From NCBI GenBank assembly GCA_038199755.1, contig JBBPYR010000168.1, forward strand, positions 1 through 8,075: 8,075 nucleotides of DNA, in the 5' to 3' direction. The notes beneath the pieces are model-generated. The model did no database searches, was not told the DNA's origin, and worked only from the letters and a program-made list of their open reading frames with translations. A program made the position numbers and the translations under genes. This document shows positions 1 to 5,676 of this stretch, piece by piece. Numbering within the stretch: the first letter of the stretch is position 1; each line of letters opens with the position of its first letter. This stretch comes from JBBPYR01 sp038199755. GTDB taxonomy: Bacteria; Chloroflexota; Ktedonobacteria; Ktedonobacterales; Ktedonobacteraceae.

Positions 1-4
1 CCCA

Positions 5-80
5 GGGCGATTGATCGCCTGTGATTCAGAATCTCGCTCAATAAATTGAGCGGAGGGCGCGATCAATCTGGCCCCTACGG
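5..80 (-). repeat. Palindromic GTAGGGGC-family repeat, copy A
   Basis: Read on the minus strand it starts CCGTAGGGGCCAG. Positions 5-18 pair with 59-74 as a 14-bp stem broken only by a 2-nt bulge at 69-70. Inside lies a perfect 8-bp hairpin at 35-52 (CGCTCAAT, AA, ATTGAGCG). A smaller alternative palindrome is at 6-19 (GGCGAT, TG, ATCGCC). Positions 59-78 match 3418-3437 (copy C) at 19 of 20 bases, and 68-80 are identical to 197-209 (copy B). It lies beyond the cytochrome gene end. It has no U-tract, so it is better called a dispersed palindromic repeat than a classical terminator. The element may continue left of the window. Confidence 0.7.
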
Positions 81-136
81 AGCCTACAGCGCGCTTCGCT
101 GCTGCTCACGCGATTACCAGATTAAATTGTCAAAAT

Positions 137-209
137 GCATCAGCGCGCCCTCGTACCCGAATCACTGGCGGTAAAGCGCCTTGGGGCGCGCTGAAGCTGG
201 CCCCTACGG
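137..209 (-). repeat. Palindromic GTAGGGGC-family repeat, copy B
   Basis: Arms at 137-150 and 184-197 are complementary over 14 bp with one mismatch. They enclose 33 nt that contain a smaller hairpin (GCGCC, TTGG, GGCGC at 176-189). The shared block CTGGCCCCTACGG at 197-209 is identical to 68-80 of copy A. The copy B arm sequence differs completely from that of copy A, yet both remain self-complementary. It lies 25 bp downstream of the cytochrome gene stop and could protect or end that transcript. The stretch between copies A and B (81-136) shows no gene. Confidence 0.65.
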
Positions 210-234
210 TCCTTGCCGTGCGATTGTTTCGGAG

Positions 235-1194
235 CTAGCGATGGAGCCAGGCGGGTATCCAGAGCGAGGCAGCGTACTCGATATGCCAGAGCGTTAAACC
301 GACGGTAAGGACCATGAGGGCAATGTGTAGGACGCGCCAATAACGGATGATGTAGCGATAGACCTGTTCGCGCTGGAGTGCTTGCTGCACGCTATACAAC
401 GCGGACATGTGCTCTTGCGCGCCGGGGATGAGTGCCTCGGGCTGAGTAAGGGCACTTTTCTTATCGGGCACAAAGCGGTAATGCTGCCCATCGCGGCTCA
501 TCTCTTGCGGAGTCTCTTCCAGCGAGATATAGGCAAGGTCCCAGGAGGTATGGAGGGGATACTCTTTTGAGTCGGCGTTGTCAAGCGCGCTCATCAGCTC
601 CGAACCTCTACTCTTTCCAGTCACTGGCAGTACTTCGTTGGCCTGGAAACCGCGCAACTCTTGCGTGTTATGTACGACAATGGCCTGTAGTTTCTGTGAA
701 ATATCTTCGAGCCGATCCTCACCTTGTGTGGTGAGGGCTTTCCGCACTTCCTCGGTGATGAGGCGTGGCATCATATGATCGAGCGTACGTCCAATGAAGC
801 CGCTGACGACCAGGGCAATCATGCCGTAGAGGGCGTAGGTGCCGGAGCGTGGGTTAAAATTCCCAAACGAGTGCAGGAAGAGGAGCACTAGTGAGAGGAT
901 GCCCAGGCAGATATGCCAGTTGAGAGAGGAGTGAAGTTGCCCGATGGCCCGTTTCCGTGAGCGGCGGCGCAGTGTATAGCCAAGCGCAACGATGACGAGC
1001 AGGGTTGTGCCAGCGACGGCGAAGATCAGGCCGAGCATGCCATCGGGTGTGGGGTCGCTGCCATAGCGGTTATACCAGAGAGTTCCGGCAATGCTGAGGC
1101 CACTCACTACGAGGAGCGTCAGGAAACTCGTGATCCAAGAAGGAGTCATCTGGACAAAAAACCAAGGGTAGCCTTTTTTGTTATCAGCACCCAT
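235..1194 (-). CDS. Di-haem b-type cytochrome-like membrane protein
   Basis: The 319-residue protein has five predicted membrane helices at about 18-40, 53-73, 91-110, 117-136 and 286-306. Helix 3 carries H94 and H108 and helix 5 carries H290 and H304. Both pairs are 14 residues apart, the spacing of bis-haem b cytochromes; placement in helices 3 and 5 recalls NOX/ferric-reductase proteins. The basic RRRSRKR stretch at 77-82 puts the helix 2-3 loop in the cytoplasm. The ~150-residue hydrophilic segment 137-285, which follows SGFIGR, is then also cytoplasmic and could dock the soluble partners. No flavin or NAD domain is fused; the upstream flavoprotein probably supplies that function. It is the last gene of the operon, starting 3 bp after the ferredoxin stop. 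Haem binding and the acceptor (quinone or other) are inferred. No family name is certain. Confidence 0.75.
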   Translation of the reverse strand: MGADNKKGYPWFFVQMTPSWITSFLTLLVVSGLSIAGTLWYNRYGSDPTPDGMLGLIFAVAGTTLLVIVALGYTLRRRSRKRAIGQLHSSLNWHICLGILSLVLLFLHSFGNFNPRSGTYALYGMIALVVSGFIGRTLDHMMPRLITEEVRKALTTQGEDRLEDISQKLQAIVVHNTQELRGFQANEVLPVTGKSRGSELMSALDNADSKEYPLHTSWDLAYISLEETPQEMSRDGQHYRFVPDKKSALTQPEALIPGAQEHMSALYSVQQALQREQVYRYIIRYWRVLHIALMVLTVGLTLWHIEYAASLWIPAWLHR

Positions 1195-1197
1195 CGC

Positions 1198-1491
1198 TTA
1201 TTCCTCCCAATCCGAACGCAAGAGGCGTACTTTGAGCCACATCATCATGGCATCGCGATGTAGACCAACGGGACAGGGAGTGACGCAAGCTCCACATTGA
1301 TAGCAGGCCCGTGCGAAACGCGCCACCGGTGCGGAGATGGAACCGGAAAGCGTTTCGCGGTTCAAAACGTCAATCCTGACTGTTTCGGTCAAGGCTGGGC
1401 AAGCGATCAGGCATTCGTTGCAGCCAATACATGCATGAATTTCCTGGGCCACTTGTGGGCCAGTTTTATGTAAGAGCACAGGTTTGGGCAT
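1198..1491 (-). CDS. Two-cluster [4Fe-4S] ferredoxin-like protein (HdrC/GlpC type)
   Basis: This 97-residue protein has two complete CxxCxxCxxxCP motifs: C21, C24, C27, C31 and C63, C66, C69, C73. Each can hold a [4Fe-4S] cluster. The ~30-residue gap between motifs, and the helical tail after the second one, resemble the Fe-S part of HdrC, GlpC and similar subunits that pass electrons to membrane partners. There is no signal peptide, so it is cytoplasmic. Its ATG abuts the flavoprotein TAA with no gap, and a GGAGAGAG ribosome site lies in the last codons of that gene. It probably carries electrons from the flavoprotein to the cytochrome. The exact redox partner is inferred from gene order only. 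Confidence 0.87.
   Translation of the reverse strand: MPKPVLLHKTGPQVAQEIHACIGCNECLIACPALTETVRIDVLNRETLSGSISAPVARFARACYQCGACVTPCPVGLHRDAMMMWLKVRLLRSDWEE
1202..1208 (-). promoter_or_regulatory. Ribosome binding site of the cytochrome gene
   Basis: GGGAGGA on the minus strand lies 7 nt before the ATG at 1194. It is encoded by the last codons of the ferredoxin gene (Trp-Glu-Glu, stop). Translation of the two genes is therefore likely to be coupled, and the site supports this start for the cytochrome. Confidence 0.75.
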
Positions 1492-3333
1492 TTAGCGGTC
1501 TCTCTCCAGGATGCTGTCTTTATCTTTACTACTGTAGGACCAGATGCTGCGCGAAGAACGTCGCGTGGATTTCTTCGGGGCAGAGGTGGTGTCCGTTTTA
1601 TAGGACCATAAGCTCCGTGTGGTCGTCTTCTGCTCAGCTGGGTTGGTTGCCAGCGTCGAGGTGACGACACGCGGCGGAGGCAGTGATGGCAGGTTGCCCA
1701 TAAATGGGCTCATTTCTTCTTCCGGTATAGGTAATTCGCGTGTGCGTTTCCCCGACTCGGTGTTCTGGGTTGGATAGATGTGACTGCCAGTGTCACCATC
1801 GTCACTTAGGTTGCGCGTTCTGGCATTAACCGCGTGTAGGGGTTCGCTCACACGTCCTTCCTCCATAAAGGAGAGTGGAACTAAACTATCCGTCTGGCGG
1901 CGACGTGTGAGGGCGAGTGAGTCGGTGTCTGGTGACACGCGCTGACGCTGCGCTGATGAAAATTGCTCAGGAGCCATCGTTGGCAGTTCGGGCAACTTGC
2001 CGGTAAGTATACCTTGTGCGGTGCGTGTGTGCTGCTGCGAGAGATGGCGGCGGGCGTCGAGGGTGCCTTTCAGCAAGTCTTTGGTGATGTCACGTACCGA
2101 GTGGCCTTCATCGATGATGCGCTTGATGGCTAGGCTGTCTGGTTGCCTGGAACCCAGGGCGAGATAGCCAACCATACGATCATCAACGAGTGCTATGCGG
2201 CGATAACCACCCTGACTGGTATCGGTTAACACGCTCGTCGTAGCGGCATCCTCAAGCGGATTGCCTACGGTGAGCATTGATAGGTCGCCCAGATGGGTTG
2301 CGTGCCAGTGGACACCGAAGGGCTGACGGGCTAATTCTTTATGGCCCGTGATGGTGGCGGCGGCGGTACGTCCCTGCGAGACCGCAGCATACCACTGAGC
2401 ACGCGGCTCGTATTCGCCTGTCAATGGGTTTTTGAGCGCGGCCACGTCACCTGCGGCATAGATATTGGGAACGCTGGTGCGTAACTGGTCATCGACGTAA
2501 ATGCCACGTTTATGCAGCAAGGGGTGGGTGCAGTGATCTGCTAGTGTTGTCAGGGGCTGTGTTCCTGTGCAGACCAGCACGAGCTGGCAAGGGATCATCT
2601 GCTGATGATTGGTGATAACTCCTGCGACCGTGCCAACCCTGCCCACAACACCGATCATCTCTGTTTCGGTTACGACGTTGCCACCCGCGTGACGCACGCG
2701 CTCTAACACCATTTCGGATGCCACGGAGTCGAGCACATTCGCCATAAAATGATCGCCGCGAATGAGCCAGTGAACGCGAATGCCCCAGAAGAGAAGGCCC
2801 ATGACGGTTTCTATGGCGTGAACGCCGCCGCCCACGACCACTGCCTCGCTCACCTCGCTGAGACGGCGGCGCAGGTTCAAATAGTCCTGTAAGCGATGTA
2901 GGGTGCAGACGCCGTCAAAGTCGCGTCCCGGCAAATGTGCTGGCAGGCCGTTGGGCGTGCTGCCCGTGGCGATGAGCAGAGATTCGTAGCCGAAGCCGCG
3001 TCCGCCACTCAAGGTGACGTATTTGCTATTGGCGTGAATCTCTTCTACGCGAGCCGTAACAACATGGATACGTTCCGCTCGTTCGGTGCCTGCAGGATGG
3101 GCCAGCAATTGTTCACGCGTGAGTTTGCCGATGGCGAACTGTTTTAAGGCGGGCGTATTGATGGTGGGATGAATTTGATCGGTAACGATCACTATACGCT
3201 TATCGGGTGCAAGGCGACGAGCTTCTAGTGCGGTAGTCAGGCCAGCAATGCCGTTGCCTACAATCACGATGTCGGCACGGTCTATTTGTTTGGTGTATGG
3301 TTGGGCCGACACAGCTCTTTCTTGTTTACTCAT
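1492..3333 (-). CDS. FAD-dependent NAD(P)H oxidoreductase with long disordered tail
   Basis: The 613-residue protein belongs to the pyridine nucleotide-disulfide oxidoreductase fold, closest in style to NirB N-terminal and rubredoxin-reductase proteins. The FAD Rossmann motif GNGIAG is at 26-31, ATG at 122-124, a second dinucleotide motif VVVGGGVHAIE at 165-175, and the FAD-contact AAGDVA at 293-298 with D296. No redox CxxC pair is visible near the FAD or NAD motifs, so it is not a thioredoxin- or lipoamide-type enzyme. The fold seems to end near 430. Residues 431-613 are Ser/Thr/Arg-rich, low in hydrophobics and probably disordered. The motif RS(L/I)WSY occurs at 573-578 and 595-600. It is the first gene of a redox operon and probably oxidises NADH or NADPH and hands electrons to the Fe-S protein encoded next. 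The substrate is unknown. Its start has a strong AAGGAGA site. Confidence 0.85.
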   Translation of the reverse strand: MSKQERAVSAQPYTKQIDRADIVIVGNGIAGLTTALEARRLAPDKRIVIVTDQIHPTINTPALKQFAIGKLTREQLLAHPAGTERAERIHVVTARVEEIHANSKYVTLSGGRGFGYESLLIATGSTPNGLPAHLPGRDFDGVCTLHRLQDYLNLRRRLSEVSEAVVVGGGVHAIETVMGLLFWGIRVHWLIRGDHFMANVLDSVASEMVLERVRHAGGNVVTETEMIGVVGRVGTVAGVITNHQQMIPCQLVLVCTGTQPLTTLADHCTHPLLHKRGIYVDDQLRTSVPNIYAAGDVAALKNPLTGEYEPRAQWYAAVSQGRTAAATITGHKELARQPFGVHWHATHLGDLSMLTVGNPLEDAATTSVLTDTSQGGYRRIALVDDRMVGYLALGSRQPDSLAIKRIIDEGHSVRDITKDLLKGTLDARRHLSQQHTRTAQGILTGKLPELPTMAPEQFSSAQRQRVSPDTDSLALTRRRQTDSLVPLSFMEEGRVSEPLHAVNARTRNLSDDGDTGSHIYPTQNTESGKRTRELPIPEEEMSPFMGNLPSLPPPRVVTSTLATNPAEQKTTTRSLWSYKTDTTSAPKKSTRRSSRSIWSYSSKDKDSILERDR

Positions 3334-3340
3334 CGCACGC

Positions 3341-3347
3341 TCTCCTT
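3341..3347 (-). promoter_or_regulatory. Ribosome binding site of the flavoprotein gene
   Basis: AAGGAGA on the minus strand lies 7 nt before the ATG at 3333. This is an ideal Shine-Dalgarno match and fixes the start of the flavoprotein. Confidence 0.75.
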
Positions 3348-3362
3348 GAACAATTCTAAAGG

Positions 3363-3379
3363 TATCTATCTCTATCTAT
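3363..3379. repeat. Short imperfect TATC tandem repeat
   Basis: TATC TATC TC TATC TAT sits 30-46 bp upstream of the flavoprotein start, in the leader or promoter of the redox operon. I could not assign a convincing -35/-10 pair in this 103-bp gap. The repeat could be a slippage-prone spacer or chance. Confidence 0.35.
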
Positions 3380-3399
3380 GTTCTGTTTTTTGTATGGTT

Positions 3400-3437
3400 A
3401 TTTCCGAACGGGTAAGGGCGATAAATCTGGCCCCTAC
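3400..3437 (-). repeat. GTAGGGGC-family repeat, copy C
   Basis: Minus strand starts GTAGGGGCCAGATTTATC. Positions 3418-3437 match 59-78 of copy A at 19 of 20 bases. Further in it shares AACGGGTA and GGGCGA with copy D at 6591-6637. Its outer G is the last base of the TAG stop of the small membrane protein gene, so the insertion lies exactly at that gene end. Confidence 0.6.
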
Positions 3438-3772
3438 TAATCAACATCCATGGCAAGCAACATCATATTGGCTGGGCCTCGTACATAATACACATCGGTG
3501 TGAGCTTTGATAAAGAGATGGCGCTGCATGTGGGCTACCTGCATGCGGCAACGAGTATTATCGCACTGAAAAGGAATTTTATGTCCATCTGCTGTTTTTA
3601 ACACAAAGGTCATATCGGCATTAATTTGTACAATGGTGCCAGCGTTATGTTCGACCTCATTGCCATGTACCAGGAGCGGCCCAAAGAATGAAACGGCTCC
3701 GATAGCTGTCAGGGCCAGACAACCAATGAGTAAGCTTACACATACTGCTGCTGTTATACGGGGAAATGTCAT
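3437..3772 (-). CDS. Small membrane-anchored protein of unknown function
   Basis: I do not recognise this 111-residue protein. Residues 8-31 form one hydrophobic helix, either a signal anchor or an uncleaved signal peptide. The rest (about 38-111) would face outside the cytoplasm. That part alternates polar and hydrophobic residues (GTIVQI, MTFVLKT, HLFIKA, DVYYVRG), which suggests a small beta-barrel or OB-like domain. C70 and C75 could form a disulfide. The start ATG has an AGAAGG match only 2-3 nt upstream, which is short spacing. It is separated from its neighbours by 140 bp upstream and 103 bp downstream, so it is probably a single-gene unit. Coding status rests on the coherent signal-anchor layout and the lack of an alternative frame. 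Confidence 0.65.
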   Translation of the reverse strand: MTFPRITAAVCVSLLIGCLALTAIGAVSFFGPLLVHGNEVEHNAGTIVQINADMTFVLKTADGHKIPFQCDNTRCRMQVAHMQRHLFIKAHTDVYYVRGPANMMLLAMDVD

Positions 3773-3816
3773 AACCTTCTATCTTACTACTTCTGCTGTA
3801 TAGTTTGGACTTTTGC

Positions 3817-3835
3817 TATCCATCGTTCATGGATA
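3817..3835. promoter_or_regulatory. Inverted repeat upstream of the small membrane protein gene
   Basis: TATCCAT, 5 nt, ATGGATA: perfect 7-bp arms, 45-63 bp upstream of the start at 3772. The size and place fit a dimeric-regulator operator, but a small hairpin at the end of the methyltransferase transcript is also possible. The 140-bp gap around it is AT-rich and holds weak -10-like sequences (TACAAT on the minus strand) without a convincing -35 box. Confidence 0.35.
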
Positions 3836-3912
3836 CGTATGCTATTGTATATCAGTGTATGCCGCTTTTTGCATAAGTGGGGGAAATGTAGCCTAAATGT
3901 CTTACGGTTCGG

Positions 3913-4755
3913 TTAACGCTCGCTGCGTTTGCCATAGGCGGAGACAAGAATTGCCCAGCCACAGAGGTCGGGTGCGTGCAAATCGTGCTCAGCCTGTGTG
4001 AGAAGCTGGTCAAACGTGATTGCATCGAGGATGCCGTGTTGAATAATCAGTGGTTTGGCGTGGTAGGCGTTGCGCAAGATTTCTTGTAAAAAGACATGCC
4101 TGCTGTTAGCAGCCATATAGCCGAGGTCAACGGTGTGCAGGTCGTAGGCCACTTCTTCGAGTGATGCCTGCTGTAACATGCTATAGAGGCGTTGGGCGAC
4201 ACCGAGGGTTGCTCCGGTTACGTCAAGCGAACGCCCCATGTGTGCGTTGGCCTGCAACACGGCACGGTGGATGGTAAGGCAGGCGGGACTGGAGATTTCG
4301 CAGAGTTCGAGTTCAACGATAGTCAGCCAGCCAGCTGGTTTGAGTATACGCATGCATTCTTGAATGAAATGCGGCCATGCTTGGGGCGCGATAAATTGGG
4401 CGCAGCGACGCATATGGATAAGATCGAAGTAGCGATCAGGAAGGTCTAGCGGCTGACGTATATCCATGCTACGCAACTCTATCTGGCGAATACTGCCCGT
4501 GTTGCGCCGTACTTTGGCTTGATGTAGGTGCTCTTCATTGATATCAACGCCATATATGTGTAAGCGTGGGAAGCGTTTTGCAAGATCGAAGAGCCATTCG
4601 CCCGTGCCACAGCCCAGATCCAGCACACGCTCCATGGTTTGAACGGGAATGCGTTCTGGCAGGAGATGTCCAGCTTGTACCTGGAGTAAATGCTGATGTA
4701 ATACGATATTCCTCTTCGTTTCGTTGTTCTGACTACTCTGACTTCCTTGTATCAT
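3913..4755 (-). CDS. Class I SAM-dependent methyltransferase (intact motif)
   Basis: A 280-residue protein with a Rossmann methyltransferase core at about 44-150. Motif I VLDLGCGTGEW is at 44-54, the acidic ribose contact D71 is in YGVDIN, the post-motif LPDRYFDLIH at 105-114, and ILKPAGWL at 137-144. The helical C-terminal part (150-280) is typical of ubiE-like small-molecule enzymes; the substrate is unknown. I chose the ATG at 4755 over the in-frame ATG at 4815. The earlier one would overlap the preceding gene by 46 bp, while 4755 lies 14 bp after its stop and follows an AG-rich ribosome site. It is collinear with the upstream methyltransferase over the whole length, so the pair is a tandem duplication. 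The two genes are probably one operon. Confidence 0.87.
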   Translation of the reverse strand: MIQGSQSSQNNETKRNIVLHQHLLQVQAGHLLPERIPVQTMERVLDLGCGTGEWLFDLAKRFPRLHIYGVDINEEHLHQAKVRRNTGSIRQIELRSMDIRQPLDLPDRYFDLIHMRRCAQFIAPQAWPHFIQECMRILKPAGWLTIVELELCEISSPACLTIHRAVLQANAHMGRSLDVTGATLGVAQRLYSMLQQASLEEVAYDLHTVDLGYMAANSRHVFLQEILRNAYHAKPLIIQHGILDAITFDQLLTQAEHDLHAPDLCGWAILVSAYGKRSER

Positions 4756-4769
4756 AGCCTCTTTCCCCT

Positions 4770-5597
4770 CTACTTTTTTTGTCCTAAGACGGAAATAAGT
4801 GCTCCCATGGCACAAAAATCTGGCTCGGCGATATCCTTTTGTTTCTGCTCAATCAAGTGATCAAATGCCTCGCTCGTGAGCAATTTATATTCCAAAAAGT
4901 AATGTTTCAGGCGACGGATATCATTGAGCAACAACTGGCAGCAGGCCCGGCCAGCTGGATTGTTCCACCCGCCGAGGTTGATGGGGTGGATTGTATAAGT
5001 GACGGCGGCGAAACCCGCTGTTCGTGCTAGGTGTGCAAGATGAACTCCTGGTGATGTGGTGCCAGGTTGATCAGAAAAACCGTAGCCCTGAGCCATAAGC
5101 AATTGATCTATGGTTGTGAGGAGACGTTGATAGGCCTCGCTTGAACCTGGCCCCAATGAGAGTGAGACAATGTTGATATATCCTCCGGGTTTGAGGACGC
5201 GCAAGCATTCACTCAGGAAGATGTGCCATTCATTGGGGCGAAACAGCGTCATAGCCAGAGAAAGATGCACGAGATCAAAGGTGTTATCAGCAAATGAAAG
5301 TGCTTGAAAAGGGGACGCTGTGTAAAAGCGTGCGTGCTCAACATTGCCAATTTCTGCACTGCGGCGTGCCATGTCGATCAATTGCTCGTTGTTATCTAGC
5401 CCTGTCACTATAACGCCCGGATAGCCGAGGGCGAGGTCAATGGCCCAGGCACCGATACGACAGTGGATATCCAATACCTGTTTGAGCTTGTATGCATCAA
5501 TGGTTGGTGGTACTAAGCCGTGGAGCGCATGTGTGAAATGGTGATGTAGAGCCTGTTCCAGAATACCTGTTAATGTAGTTGATGGCGATTTCTCCAT
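4770..5597 (-). CDS. Methyltransferase paralogue with degenerate SAM motif
   Basis: A 275-residue paralogue of the next gene with the same layout: motif I region at 41-51, acid D68 in VTGLDNN, SFADNTFDLVH at 101-111, and LRVLKPGGYINIV at 132-144. Motif I reads VLDIHCRIGAW where the paralogue has VLDLGCGTGEW. Two of the three glycines of GxGxG are therefore His and Arg, while D43 and the last Gly are kept. This loop normally wraps the SAM methionine and ribose, so SAM binding may be weak or lost. The rest of the protein has no stops or frameshifts and the frame is clean, so it is not a simple pseudogene. It may be a regulatory or scaffold partner of the intact enzyme, or may bind a changed ligand. 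It is first in a two-gene unit behind a good promoter. A GGGAG site lies about 10 nt before the ATG. Confidence 0.82.
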   Translation of the reverse strand: MEKSPSTTLTGILEQALHHHFTHALHGLVPPTIDAYKLKQVLDIHCRIGAWAIDLALGYPGVIVTGLDNNEQLIDMARRSAEIGNVEHARFYTASPFQALSFADNTFDLVHLSLAMTLFRPNEWHIFLSECLRVLKPGGYINIVSLSLGPGSSEAYQRLLTTIDQLLMAQGYGFSDQPGTTSPGVHLAHLARTAGFAAVTYTIHPINLGGWNNPAGRACCQLLLNDIRRLKHYFLEYKLLTSEAFDHLIEQKQKDIAEPDFCAMGALISVLGQKK

Positions 5598-5646
5598 AAC
5601 GACCCACTCCCAATTTTGCTGAAAGGACTAAGAGTTGCTTCACACA

Positions 5647-5675
5647 AGCATAGAGAATTGACACGGTATTGTCAA
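5647..5675 (-). promoter_or_regulatory. Sigma70-type promoter of the methyltransferase pair, with palindrome
   Basis: On the minus strand TTGACA (5670-5675) is followed by 17 nt and TATGCT (5647-5652): a perfect -35 box, ideal spacing, and a 4/6 -10 box. The predicted transcript start is ~40 bp upstream of the ATG at 5597. The -35 box is also half of an inverted repeat, TTGACA, 6 nt, TGTCAA (5658-5675), that could bind a dimeric repressor. It begins one base after the response-regulator stop codon, so the methyltransferase genes have their own promoter. Confidence 0.65.
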
Positions 5676-5676
5676 G

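Noticed and set aside
5..209. CRISPR array
   Set aside because: Only two palindromic units with unequal spacing and different arms; no regular repeat-spacer pattern and no cas gene.
140..340. 66-residue minus-strand open frame across repeat copy B and the cytochrome gene end
   Set aside because: Arg-rich, built from repeat sequence and an alternative frame of the cytochrome gene; no ribosome site or protein-like pattern.
1431..1664. Plus-strand open frames within the flavoprotein tail and elsewhere (also 382-570, 7158-7361, 7495-7782)
   Set aside because: All lie opposite well-supported genes, have shadow-frame composition, and show no domain or ribosome site.
1492..3333. Flavoprotein as nitrite reductase large subunit or thioredoxin reductase
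   Set aside because: It has no sirohaem/Fe-S nitrite reductase domain after the FAD part and no redox CxxC pair; only the NirB-like N-terminal fold is shared.
3817..3835. Intrinsic terminator of the methyltransferase operon
   Set aside because: The 7-bp stem is AT-rich and is not followed by a T-tract on the minus strand; an operator is at least as likely.
4756..4815. Longer N-terminus for the second methyltransferase (ATG at 4815)
   Set aside because: It would overlap the upstream gene by 46 bp and add 20 residues without resemblance to the paralogue. The ATG at 4755, 14 bp after the upstream stop and behind an AG-rich site, is better.
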